Positions 1 to 7,163 of a DNA stretch of 34,542 bases are shown in pieces. Each line of letters begins with the position of its first letter. The first letter of the stretch is position 1. Source of the stretch: JAFNGF01 sp964567045 (GTDB taxonomy: Bacteria; Planctomycetota; Phycisphaerae; Sedimentisphaerales; Anaerobacaceae). The DNA lies in contig CAZMLE010000044.1 in assembly GCA_964567045.1 (NCBI GenBank), positions 1-34,542 of the forward strand, read 5' to 3'. The notes beneath the pieces were generated by a model. That model was not told the origin of the DNA. It was given only the letters and a program-made list of their open reading frames with translations, and ran no database searches. Both the position numbers and the translations under genes were made by a program.

Positions 1-389
1 ACGACTATCTGGTAAAGCCCTTTTCTTTCGAAGAGTTGTTGGCACGAGTCCGCGCATTACTGCGTCGAAGCTATCGGGAGAAGAACCCCGAGATCAAGGT
101 CCAGGACCTGCGGATTGACCTGACGACACAGAGGGTTTGGCACGGTCGGGACGAAATTCGGCTTACGCCGAGGGAATATGCCCTTCTGGAGTACTTGGCC
201 ATGCGGGCCGGGCAAACGGTGTCCCGCACAGATATATGGGAGCATGTCTATGAGTTTAAATCCACGGCATCAAGCAACGTAGTCGATGTCTACATCGGTT
301 ATTTGCGAAAGAAAATCGAACAGCCATGTAAACCTCCCCTCATCCATACAGTGCGGGGCCGCGGCTATATGCTGGGGCCAAAAGCATGA
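1..389 (+). CDS. OmpR/PhoB-family response regulator, C-terminal part
   Basis: The gene is cut by the window edge; the reading frame is open from base 3. The visible part starts at the end of the receiver domain: DYLVKPF carries the conserved Lys-Pro that follows beta-strand 5, and then comes the alpha-5 helix and linker. A complete winged-helix DNA-binding domain follows (LTPREYALLEYLA, recognition helix region SSNVVDVYIGYLRKKI, wing VRGRGYML). The phospho-acceptor Asp lies outside the window. The stop codon overlaps the start of the kinase gene as ATGA, so the two are translationally coupled and form a cognate two-component pair. The regulated signal cannot be read from the sequence; the layout resembles the CusR/QseB class of regulators. 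Confidence 0.93.
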   Translation, partial: DYLVKPFSFEELLARVRALLRRSYREKNPEIKVQDLRIDLTTQRVWHGRDEIRLTPREYALLEYLAMRAGQTVSRTDIWEHVYEFKSTASSNVVDVYIGYLRKKIEQPCKPPLIHTVRGRGYMLGPKA

Positions 390-1813
390 TGCGCTCACTT
401 CGAACTCGTTTACTTTTCGGCATTATATCTGGAATGTTGCTGCTACTACTGACCTTCAGCCTCATAGTTTACATGCTGATTCATCGTGCATTGCTCAATC
501 AGTACGATGCTTCGCTGGCATCTGTGGCCCGGATATTGGCGGCTTCGGTGGAAGTGGACGAGAACAACGTTGAGCTGGAGTCCGATGTTCAACAGATGCC
601 TGAGTTTCTCAGGCCAGATCGACCAACCTACTACGAGCTCTGGCGGTCGGACGGCACCGTGGTACTCAGATCACCTCTATTAGGCGCAGACGATCTTGTG
701 CACCTTGAGGGCTCCATCAACGCCCTCGTCTTTGCGATGTCACAGGACAAAAATAGCAGACCCCTACGAGCCGTCGGTCTGAAGTTCATACCCAGGTCTG
801 CAAATAGCGATGGTAAAGGGCAGCCGCAGCTTATGCAAGAACAGACGCTTACTCTGGTGGTGGCTGGCGATGTCAGCAGTTTGCAACGCCAATTGGGCCT
901 GCTGCGATGGCTTCTCTTGGGAGCCTCCGGCGTGACAACTGCTCTATCGGTTTTTATCGCTGCTGTTGTGGTTGGACAGGGTCTCAATCCTTTGAACTCC
1001 ATCGCGGCTGAAATCGCCGCTATCAAGGAAGACGATCTGGCGGTACGTGTTGGAACTAGGTCAGTTCCAAGCGAGATCGCACCGATAAAGAACCGATTGA
1101 ACGACCTATTATCCCGCCTCGAAAATGCTTTCACGCGAGAGAGACGCTTCACCTGCGATGTCGCCCACGAACTACGAACGCCTTTGGCAGGAATCCGCTC
1201 TACAATTGAGGTAGCCCTACGGCGCGCTCGCAACACCGCTGAATATCAGACTGTACTTTCTGACTGTCTGGCAATTATTGAAAGCATGCAGACGATGGTG
1301 AATAACCTGTTGATGATTGCCCGGCTCGATGCTTGCCAGGTGGCTTTCCGCCGGGTGCAGATATACCTGGCTGAACTGGTGAATTCCTGCTGGCGACCGT
1401 TTTCGGAAAAAGCAGTTGAACGCAGGATCGCTTTCGAGAACCGCGTCCCAAACGATGTAACGGTCAATTCAGACCGTGAGAACTTCTCGATGGTTTTGTC
1501 TAATCTTCTGGACAATGCCATCGAATATACGAACGATGCCGGCCAAGTTTGGGTGACAGCCCGCCATACCGATCATTCCATAGAGCTCACCGTTGCCAAT
1601 ACGGGTTGTCAGCTCACCAATGAGGAAGTCGCACGGGCATTTGACTGCTTCTGGCGCAGTGATTCATCTCGCACAGACACAGGCGCCCACTGTGGCTTGG
1701 GCTTGCCTCTGGTTCAAAGGCTTGTCAGGGCGCTAGGTGGTTCTGCTGCTGCCGAGGTACAGTCTGGCGGGGTATTTACGATTCGGCTGACCCTGCCGCT
1801 ATCAGCCCCCTAA
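386..1813 (+). CDS. Sensor histidine kinase, membrane-bound, HAMP type
   Basis: This 475-aa kinase partners the upstream regulator. Residues 9-33 form the first membrane helix. An extracytoplasmic sensor region runs from about 34 to 170 and a second helix from about 170 to 198, followed by a HAMP linker. The HisKA box FTCDVAHELRTPLAG has the phospho-accepting His at residue 261. The ATPase domain has the N box NLLDNAIEYTND and the G2-type box HCGLGLPLV. The G1 box is weak (VANTG, where VxDNGxG is usual), so catalytic strength is uncertain. The start is the ATG that overlaps the regulator's stop codon; a second ATG follows directly. The sensor domain shows no recognisable ligand motif. Confidence 0.93.
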   Translation: MMRSLRTRLLFGIISGMLLLLLTFSLIVYMLIHRALLNQYDASLASVARILAASVEVDENNVELESDVQQMPEFLRPDRPTYYELWRSDGTVVLRSPLLGADDLVHLEGSINALVFAMSQDKNSRPLRAVGLKFIPRSANSDGKGQPQLMQEQTLTLVVAGDVSSLQRQLGLLRWLLLGASGVTTALSVFIAAVVVGQGLNPLNSIAAEIAAIKEDDLAVRVGTRSVPSEIAPIKNRLNDLLSRLENAFTRERRFTCDVAHELRTPLAGIRSTIEVALRRARNTAEYQTVLSDCLAIIESMQTMVNNLLMIARLDACQVAFRRVQIYLAELVNSCWRPFSEKAVERRIAFENRVPNDVTVNSDRENFSMVLSNLLDNAIEYTNDAGQVWVTARHTDHSIELTVANTGCQLTNEEVARAFDCFWRSDSSRTDTGAHCGLGLPLVQRLVRALGGSAAAEVQSGGVFTIRLTLPLSAP

Positions 1814-1842
1814 AGCGGCCAGGAAAAACCGTGAAGAAAAAA

Positions 1843-1865
1843 GCCCTAAGCGCTACACTTAGGGC
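1843..1865 (-). terminator. Rho-independent terminator read on the minus strand
   Basis: An 8-bp perfect stem (GCCCTAAG at 1843-1850 pairs with CTTAGGGC at 1858-1865) has a 7-nt loop. The A-rich run at about 1834-1842 becomes the T-tract on the minus strand. The orientation fits transcription ending after the small minus-strand ORF at 1910-2089. It lies 30 bp beyond the histidine kinase stop and may also block read-through there. Confidence 0.7.
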
Positions 1866-1909
1866 CTGTTAGTTCGTAACTGAAAACGTATTTCTGTAGA
1901 ATCGAGTTG

Positions 1910-2089
1910 TTAGACTGCGGCAAATACAGGCGGTGGTCGAATCCGGATCGGGAAATGCAGTTTTTTCGGAAAACCATCTTGCTCGACTACTTGATACTGT
2001 AATCGGTCTATGTAATCCGTCACGTCCCGATGGGCCGATGCGGCAAGAACAAACCATACCGTCCCAGCTATGGACTTTATGACCTTCAT
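1910..2089 (-). CDS. Small putative exported protein, 59 aa
   Basis: The ATG at 2089 is preceded by a GGGGG Shine-Dalgarno-like run 7 nt upstream, and the frame is open for 59 codons. The N-terminus looks like a short signal peptide: MKVIKSIAG, then the hydrophobic TVWFVLAASA, with possible cleavage after ASA. The mature part of about 40 residues starts HRDVTDYIDRLQYQVV and ends in a Pro/Arg-rich segment with three consecutive prolines. A minus-strand terminator follows at 1843-1865, which supports a real transcription unit. It lies tail-to-tail with the two-component genes, so it might be a target of that system; this is inference only. No family was recognised. A competing 62-codon frame at 1869-2057 has no hydrophobic leader or ribosome site. 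Confidence 0.5.
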   Translation of the reverse strand: MKVIKSIAGTVWFVLAASAHRDVTDYIDRLQYQVVEQDGFPKKLHFPIRIRPPPVFAAV

Positions 2090-2181
2090 AGTCTACCCCC
2101 TGACGAACCTATTGATTGTATCGGCTGTAGGTAGATTTTTTCCTTAGCCAAATTAGCAATGAACCCGCGGTATGAGCGCCC

Positions 2182-2236
2182 ACTAAATTTTTAGTCCCGC
2201 AATTTAATGCCGGGTCCGTCACCGTCCCGGCGACGG
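2182..2236. repeat. Twin-palindrome repeat, copy 1, in intergenic region 2090-2365
   Basis: A short palindrome (ACTAAA..TTTAGT, 2182-2195) is directly followed by a C/G stem (CCCGCA 2196-2201 against TGCCGGG 2208-2214, one bulge). A further hairpin follows, CCGTC/GACGG (2222-2236). The first two units resemble elements at 5780-5820, 25945-25970 and 32876-32907. The remaining bases of this roughly 270-bp gap show no convincing gene. It lies downstream of the polyprenyl synthase and upstream of the small ORF. Confidence 0.5.
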
Positions 2237-2365
2237 CTAAACTCCCCGAATACGCGTTTTCAGTACTGATATCGGCCTTTTTTGGGGAAAGGTTTCCCGT
2301 GAGGGTCGGATGAAGCTGGTGAAAGAAGGAAGTGATAGAAAGCGGGGCCAGCATTTTCTGGCTGA

Positions 2366-3271
2366 TTATTTCGATCTTTGCAGCAGGGCTATTGCCAGTT
2401 GCTGGAGCGTACCAGCTTCGGGGCCGAAGGGCTTTAATACCGCTACCGCCTCATCGGCCAGGTTTTTGGCCAAGTGTCTTGATTTTTCCATCCCCAATAC
2501 AGCCGGGCAAGTTGCCTTGCCCGCTTTTTGGTCTTTGCCGGCGGTTTTGCCCAGTTGCTCGCTCGAAGCACATACATCAAGAATATCGTCGGCTACCTGG
2601 AAACCCAGACCAATCTTCAATCCGTATTCACACAGACGGTTTACTTGCCGGGCATTCGCGCCGCCGCAAATAGCCCCCATCGCGGCAGCACAGCGGAACA
2701 TTTTGGCAGTCTTATTGGTATGAATGTATTGCAAAATCTTTTTATTGACGGCGGTTTTTTCCGCCTTTAGATCGGCGATCTGACCCGCAATCATGCCAGC
2801 CGGCCCAGCCGCCTCCGCCAATTGGCTAATTAGTTTTACCGCGATGGTCGGCTCATCAATCTTCTTAGCCAAAATTTCGAAAGCGAGCGTCAAAAGAGCG
2901 TCGCCCGTCAGTATCGCGGTCGCCTCCCCAAAGGCCTTATGGCAGGTAGGCTGACCCCGGCGATAATCGTCGTTGTCTATAGCAGGCAAATCGTCGTGTA
3001 CAAGCGAATAGGTGTGCACCATCTCGACTGCTGCCGCTGCGATTTCAGCACTGTGATTTATCCCGCCGCTGACCAGCTCACAACACCAGAGCACCAGCAC
3101 CGAGCGTATGCGTTTGCCCGGCGCAGTAAGAGTATACCACAGTGCCTGTTTCAAGGGCTGCTCGATGTATCCGTGCTCAGCCAAAAGCCGCTGCAGGATA
3201 TAAGTGACCGACTGTGCCTTGCGACGCAGCAGCTCGTTGAAATCGGAATGGATGGGCTTACTAACCGCCAT
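2366..3271 (-). CDS. ispA: Polyprenyl diphosphate synthase (farnesyl/geranylgeranyl type)
   Basis: A short-chain trans-prenyl transferase that condenses isopentenyl diphosphate onto an allylic diphosphate. It has the family motifs in order: GKRIRSVL for substrate binding, the first Asp-rich motif DDLPAIDNDDYRRG, GPAGMIAGQ, and the second Asp-rich motif FQVADDILD. From the ATG at 3271 it is 301 aa, close to the usual IspA length. An in-frame TTG at 3316 would add 15 residues. However, a TATAAT-like -10 on the minus strand (3324-3329) would put the RNA start at about 3317, making TTG leaderless, so the ATG is preferred. It is divergent from miaA, which uses the dimethylallyl diphosphate of the same pathway. 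The exact product chain length cannot be read. Confidence 0.9.
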   Translation of the reverse strand: MAVSKPIHSDFNELLRRKAQSVTYILQRLLAEHGYIEQPLKQALWYTLTAPGKRIRSVLVLWCCELVSGGINHSAEIAAAAVEMVHTYSLVHDDLPAIDNDDYRRGQPTCHKAFGEATAILTGDALLTLAFEILAKKIDEPTIAVKLISQLAEAAGPAGMIAGQIADLKAEKTAVNKKILQYIHTNKTAKMFRCAAAMGAICGGANARQVNRLCEYGLKIGLGFQVADDILDVCASSEQLGKTAGKDQKAGKATCPAVLGMEKSRHLAKNLADEAVAVLKPFGPEAGTLQQLAIALLQRSK

Positions 3272-3358
3272 CGCAGCTACTCGTTTACTGAGCCAGGATT
3301 TTGCGTTCTTACCCAAAACTGATATTATAAATACTCCTGCATACTTTTACAGCGAATT

Positions 3359-4312
3359 ATGAAGGCAGACATGATTCTGATTCTTGGCGTTACTGGCTCA
3401 GGCAAGGGGCGATTGGCTTTTGATTTGGCCAAAGATTTGGGCGCCGAGATAATTAGCATCGACTCGATGAAGGTCTATCGGCGAATGGATATTGGCACTG
3501 CCAAGCCGCCTAAAGAAGCACGCGCGCAAGTTAAGTACCACTTGATCGACATTGTGGAGCCAAGCGATTCATTCAGTGTAAGGAGTTTTCTGGATAACGC
3601 GCTTGAGGCAATCCGGCAGATAAGAAGCCGAAATAAACCCGTAGTCGCGGTGGGCGGAACCGCGCTATATATAAAGGCACTGCTTTACGGCCTGTTCGAG
3701 GGCCCAGCAGCCAACAAGCAGATTCGGGCCGAACTGAGAGCACGGGCGGAAACTGGCGGCCTGGAACAGCTTTATCGCCAACTAACACAAGTCGATCCGG
3801 AAGCGGCTGCTCGCATCCACCAAAACGATGCCAGGCGTATAATCCGGGCTCTGGAAGTATATGAACTTACCGGCAAGCCAATCTCCAGCTTCCAGCGGCA
3901 GTGGAACCCACAACAGACGAGCGACGAGCGACGAGCGACGGACTATGACTGGACGATAATCGGCCTACGAAGAGACAAAGCCGAGGAAAACAAGAGGATT
4001 AACGCCAGGGTCAAGAAGATGATTGCTGCCGGCTTGGTTGATGAAGTCAAATCTCTGCTTAGCGAAGAAGAACCGCTAAGCCCCCAGGCCCGATGTGCTA
4101 TCGGCTACGCTGAGGTAATAGACCATCTCAGCGGGAAAACAACCCTGGAGGATGCGATTGAGCTTATAAAGAAGAATACCCGCCGGTTAGCTAAGAGCCA
4201 GCGAACCTGGTTCAAGACCTTCCGAAACGTCCACTGGCTCGACATCGAGTCAATCGAATCCGACGAGAGAGTTTTCCAACGCGGCAAGAAAGTAATAGTA
4301 GGTGGAAAGTAG
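3359..4312 (+). CDS. miaA: tRNA dimethylallyltransferase MiaA
   Basis: Transfers a dimethylallyl group to N6 of adenosine 37 in tRNAs reading UNN codons. The P-loop is GVTGSGKG (residues 10-17), a slightly unusual form of GPTASGKT. The substrate and tRNA motif DSMKVYRRMDIGTAKP follows, and LEVYELTGKPIS is also typical. The length of 317 aa is normal. At residues 186-195 an unusual hydrophilic stretch (TSDERRATD) is encoded by three direct copies of a GACGAGC unit (3916-3941). It lies between the QRQW and IIGL.RD segments, where homologues have a short loop, so it looks like an in-frame repeat insertion tolerated on the surface. Confidence 0.95.
   Translation: MKADMILILGVTGSGKGRLAFDLAKDLGAEIISIDSMKVYRRMDIGTAKPPKEARAQVKYHLIDIVEPSDSFSVRSFLDNALEAIRQIRSRNKPVVAVGGTALYIKALLYGLFEGPAANKQIRAELRARAETGGLEQLYRQLTQVDPEAAARIHQNDARRIIRALEVYELTGKPISSFQRQWNPQQTSDERRATDYDWTIIGLRRDKAEENKRINARVKKMIAAGLVDEVKSLLSEEEPLSPQARCAIGYAEVIDHLSGKTTLEDAIELIKKNTRRLAKSQRTWFKTFRNVHWLDIESIESDERVFQRGKKVIVGGK
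3916..3941. repeat. In-frame GACGAGC direct repeat inside miaA
   Basis: Three head-to-tail GACGAGC units end in GACGG. Bases 3918-3935 match the reverse complement of 24750-24767 inside the pseudouridine synthase gene at 17 of 18 positions, so both genes carry copies of one repeat family in opposite orientation. Confidence 0.7.
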
Positions 4313-4366
4313 CGCGTCGGAAACTATGGGCTGCGCCAAAACCATACGCATCCTGCAGTGGTTCAG

Positions 4367-4948
4367 TTAGACCGTTTGCAGTTGGCGTTGGGCCCGCAGC
4401 ACGGCAGCAGTGTCGCTTAGAACAAGCTGCTTTATCAAGCTGGCTGGAACCACGCTCAGGCCCATATTGAAGAGCTTCTCCTCCACCATCGATGCTATCG
4501 TCCGTGCGGTCTGTCGGGAAAGGCCGTGCTTGATGATGAGGTCTTCGACGATTCTGCCCTTATCCCAGCGAGACCTGCCGGCGCACTGCTCCGGCTCGCA
4601 CAGCAGCTCGGCATCCGCCAGCTCCTGCATATCCACCGCTACCACCTCAATTCGACCGCGCCTAAGCTTACGCTCGAAATGATGTTCGGTTAGCGCAACA
4701 GCGGCTTCTTCGTACCCGGTCGCGGACAAAACCGCCTTGATGATAGAAAAGATTTCGCTGCTGGTCACACTGTGCGGATTCTGCTTCCGATATGAATAAT
4801 ATGTCACGACCTCTGCAAGCTCCTCCGCGATGCGTATATCCGGTTGACCGACCGCGACCAGGGCGTTACTGATTGCGCCTATGACTTTGGTGTGTGAGTA
4901 CTCCTCGACAGTTCCATCTGCCTTTGTAACTTCGAGCTGCGTTTTCAT
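4367..4948 (-). CDS. ATP-cone domain protein without zinc ribbon, NrdR neighbour
   Basis: A 193-aa cytosolic protein with an N-terminal ATP-cone (about residues 4-90: VTKADGTVEEYSHTKVIGAI, then a helical ALTEHHFERKLRRGR end). This is the nucleotide-binding module of NrdR and of ribonucleotide reductase large subunits. The C-terminal third (RWDKGRIVEDLIIKHGLS...SLIKQLVLSDTA) resembles a second, degenerate ATP-cone. There is no CxxC zinc ribbon. The ATG at 4948 has AGGG about 8 nt upstream; a longer in-frame start at 4999 has no clear ribosome site. It follows nrdR by 115 bp on the same strand, so it may also sense ATP/dATP. Its function is unknown. Confidence 0.8.
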   Translation of the reverse strand: MKTQLEVTKADGTVEEYSHTKVIGAISNALVAVGQPDIRIAEELAEVVTYYSYRKQNPHSVTSSEIFSIIKAVLSATGYEEAAVALTEHHFERKLRRGRIEVVAVDMQELADAELLCEPEQCAGRSRWDKGRIVEDLIIKHGLSRQTARTIASMVEEKLFNMGLSVVPASLIKQLVLSDTAAVLRAQRQLQTV

Positions 4949-5063
4949 GTGCTTACCCTTGCCTCCGTGCACAGCTTGACAACCAAACGCTGAAAGCAAA
5001 GCATAAAACCGTACAACACTAATTTGAACAGGTCTTGGTCTCTAAGTCAAAGGTTTTCTCTCC

Positions 5064-5555
5064 TCACTCGTCAAAAAGCTTAAGCTGCTCGACGGGCTCG
5101 GCATTCTGAATAACGCCGCTGACTTCTTCAATCAGCTCATTTGCGTCTCTGAAATCACGGTAGACACTGGCGAAGCGAATGTAGGCGACCTTGTCGACAG
5201 CCCGGAGGTGCTTCATTACGCTTTGGCCGATAAAGGCCGACGTAACCTCCTTGTCAAACTTTCGCAAGATGTCCTCCTCAACTTTGTCGGCTATCTGCTG
5301 AATCTGTTCAGCCGAAACCGGCCTCTTGTAGCAGGCCTTCTGCAAACCGCTGACGATTTTGTCTCGCTCGTAAGGAACCCGGGACTTATCTTTCTTTATC
5401 ACGTAAAGTTTGAAACCTTCGCCGGCCTTTTCATAGGTGGTGAAGCGTCTTCCGCACGCCAGACACTGACGCCGGCGCCTAATCACTCTGCCAGAATCGC
5501 TGGACCGCGAATCAATAACCTTATCCCTGTCTTCCTTGCAAAAGGGACATCTCAC
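5064..5555 (-). CDS. nrdR: Transcriptional repressor NrdR
   Basis: NrdR is a nucleotide-sensing repressor of ribonucleotide reductase genes. The zinc ribbon uses Cys3, Cys6, Cys31 and Cys34 (RCPFC ... QCLAC). An ATP-cone domain follows (YVIKKDKSRVPYERDKI through AYIRFASVYRDF). Translation starts with GTG at 5555, with AGGAGG 12 nt upstream. The length of 163 aa is typical. A good promoter lies upstream on the same strand (TTGACA-16-TAAAAT at 5653-5680). No ribonucleotide reductase gene is in the window, so its targets are elsewhere. Confidence 0.95.
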   Translation of the reverse strand: MRCPFCKEDRDKVIDSRSSDSGRVIRRRRQCLACGRRFTTYEKAGEGFKLYVIKKDKSRVPYERDKIVSGLQKACYKRPVSAEQIQQIADKVEEDILRKFDKEVTSAFIGQSVMKHLRAVDKVAYIRFASVYRDFRDANELIEEVSGVIQNAEPVEQLKLFDE

Positions 5556-5652
5556 AAGCCAGCTCTACCTCCTTTGCCTCTTAGCATTTGGCCTTGCGGC
5601 ACGCCTATTTTTGCCGCCCGTCAATTCGATACCACATCTCGCCCATTCGGAC

Positions 5653-5680
5653 ATTTTAAGGCCAAGATATAGTGTGTCAA
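5653..5680 (-). promoter_or_regulatory. Sigma70-type promoter for nrdR
   Basis: On the minus strand a consensus -35 TTGACA (plus 5675-5680) and a -10 TAAAAT (plus 5653-5658) are separated by 16 bp. The predicted start is near 5646, about 90 nt before the nrdR GTG. Confidence 0.6.
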
Positions 5681-5779
5681 AGAAAATTTTTGCTTCGATG
5701 GCAGGCAACGTAAACCGACTGTGAGACCGCCCGGAAACCGCCAAACAAATCCGCCGTCCGTCTAGCGGATAGATTTCCC

Positions 5780-5820
5780 GGCTAAATACCAGATATTTAG
5801 CCCCGCAGTTTACCGCGGGG
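5780..5820 (+). repeat. Twin-palindrome repeat, copy 2
   Basis: A perfect 9-bp stem (GGCTAAATA 5780-5788 with TATTTAGCC 5794-5802, loop CCAGA) overlaps by two bases a second stem (CCCCGC 5801-5806 with GCGGGG 5815-5820), followed by TTATAT. This is the best-formed copy of a family also seen near 2182, 25945 and 32876. It could act as a terminator or be a REP-like element. Confidence 0.65.
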
Positions 5821-5894
5821 TTATATCACTTATTTATGGTAGAGGGTACATTTCGCGTTTTACACGAGGTACTGCGGCGCCAGCAGTTCTGGCA

Positions 5895-5927
5895 TAAAAA
5901 AAGCCCCTGCGCGTGCAACGCAGAGGC
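5895..5927 (-). terminator. Rho-independent terminator, minus strand
   Basis: A 9-bp stem with one mismatch (GCCCCTGCG 5903-5911 against CGCAGAGGC 5919-5927) has a 7-nt loop. The A-run at 5896-5902 becomes a T-tract on the minus strand. It ends minus-strand transcription coming from the parvulin gene or from the possible RNA at 5928-6165. Confidence 0.7.
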
Positions 5928-6165
5928 CAACTCGGAAAGAAACTTACGTAGCCCCCCTTAAGGCTCTACAATGGGCCGCCCACTTGGCGGGAGCCCAAAT
6001 TCTTCCCTCCAGCCAGGGGCATTACCCTCCTCTGCCAGGCACTGCTTGCCGGCACTTGACCGGCGGAGGTGCCAAGTAAGCCAGACTTTTTTATCTGCGG
6101 CCAGCCCACCTCACTACAAAGAAAGCAGACTCGCCCGGCATTGGATTACTCCTCCGACCCTATTA
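5928..6165 (-). ncRNA. Possible structured non-coding RNA
   Basis: This stretch downstream of the parvulin gene has no convincing ORF but several potential stems on the minus strand. A long-range stem pairs CTTAC-T-TGGC-A-CCTC with GGGG-G-GCTA-C-GTAAG, with symmetric 1x1 mismatches. Inside it are a GCCGG/CCGGC hairpin, a CCGCC/GGCGG hairpin and a small GGG/CCC hairpin. A weak promoter (TTGATT-17-TATGTT, plus 6172-6200) precedes it and a terminator (5895-5927) follows. I compared it by eye with 6S, SRP, RNase P, tmRNA and common riboswitch signatures and found no match. The strand is not certain, because a plus-strand T6 run also follows the closing stem near 6087. It may only be an untranslated region. 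Confidence 0.3.
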
Positions 6166-6171
6166 AAGTCT

Positions 6172-6200
6172 AACATAAGAATCTTCGAGAGCCAAATCAA
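6172..6200 (-). promoter_or_regulatory. Weak possible promoter before the candidate RNA
   Basis: Minus strand: -35 TTGATT (plus 6195-6200), 17-bp spacer, -10 TATGTT (plus 6172-6177). Only four of six -10 positions match the consensus. Confidence 0.25.
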
Positions 6201-6262
6201 GACGGCTAACTTTCCACTGATGAGCAAATCGTGCTTTCAAGATTCAGCTCTTTATCGCCACC

Positions 6263-7135
6263 TTATGTGTCAGACGGTGACACTTGCTCGATTTTGGCCA
6301 TACTTCGTAGCTGGTCTAAAAACTTGTCGATAGCGTTTTGCCGCATCTGCTTTGTAAGTCCATCTACTATCTGTTGCTTTATTTCTTTAAGGCTGGGCAC
6401 GGCGCCAGACTTTCTGTCATACACCTTAGCTACGTGAAACCCGAACCGAGTTCGAAAGATGTCACTCACTTGGCCGACGCCCAAATTAAAGACCACGTCC
6501 TCGAATTCTTCCACCAACTGCCCCTTAGTGACATAGCCTAAGTCACCACCTTTATCGGAGCAGTCGGTATATTTATCAACCACGACCTCAAAAGCCGCGC
6601 CGCCGTCCAATTCCTCGTGTGCCTTTGTTATTGCGTCCAAGGCGGTTGCTTCATCCGTTCGCCAGTCTACATATTTGACTATGTGAGCCACTTTGACCTG
6701 CTCGGCTGATTTGAACTGCTCTTGGTTCTGCTGGTAGTACTGCTCAATATCCGCTTGTGTTGGTTTAGCCACAGCATTGCCAAGGTCATTTAGCTTCCGC
6801 TCCACCCTCATCTGGAGTTCAATGACCTCTTTGAGTTTTTCATCATTCTCTACGTCAAGGTCTCTGTAAAGCTCTTGCAGGTCTTCATACCGCTCTTTTA
6901 ATCCGGCGATTACTGCTTCCACTTCATCGGGCGGGATTTTATCGCCGTCTTTTTTGACCTCCTGATTGAGCAGAACTCTTTCGATCACATTCTCTCTGGA
7001 CCATTCAAGCAGTTGAGCCTCTCGCTCTTTAGGTTCCTGCTCGGCAAAAACCTCTTCATACCGCGGCCTCAAGCGATCTACTTCCTTTTGTATCGCCGAA
7101 TCTTCAATTCTTTCGCCATTAACAATCAAAGCCAT
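6263..7135 (-). CDS. Parvulin-type peptidyl-prolyl isomerase (PpiC/SurA-like)
   Basis: A foldase-type protein of 290 aa. The N-terminal half is helical (chaperone-like, residues 1-120). The rotamase domain lies at about 146-245 with typical parvulin blocks: VKVAHIV, CSDKGGDLGYVTKGQLVEEFEDVVF and VGQVSDIFRTRFGFHVAKV. It has no signal peptide, so it is predicted cytoplasmic unless exported by another route. AGGA lies about 10 nt before the ATG. It begins 28 bp after the thymidylate synthase-like gene on the same strand and is probably co-transcribed with it. Confidence 0.9.
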   Translation of the reverse strand: MALIVNGERIEDSAIQKEVDRLRPRYEEVFAEQEPKEREAQLLEWSRENVIERVLLNQEVKKDGDKIPPDEVEAVIAGLKERYEDLQELYRDLDVENDEKLKEVIELQMRVERKLNDLGNAVAKPTQADIEQYYQQNQEQFKSAEQVKVAHIVKYVDWRTDEATALDAITKAHEELDGGAAFEVVVDKYTDCSDKGGDLGYVTKGQLVEEFEDVVFNLGVGQVSDIFRTRFGFHVAKVYDRKSGAVPSLKEIKQQIVDGLTKQMRQNAIDKFLDQLRSMAKIEQVSPSDT

Positions 7136-7163
7136 CTTCGTTATTCCTCATCTCAAATCACCA

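Noticed and set aside
2109..2354. An 81-codon minus-strand frame downstream of the polyprenyl synthase
   Set aside because: Composition is low-complexity and repeat-derived, it has no ribosome site, and it spans the twin-palindrome repeat.
5928..6165. The structured region as SRP RNA or 6S RNA
   Set aside because: GGTCA...CCGGCAAGCAG looks slightly like the SRP hairpin, but the GGAAGG tetraloop region and AGCAGCC are not conserved. The 6S rod with a central bubble could not be drawn convincingly.
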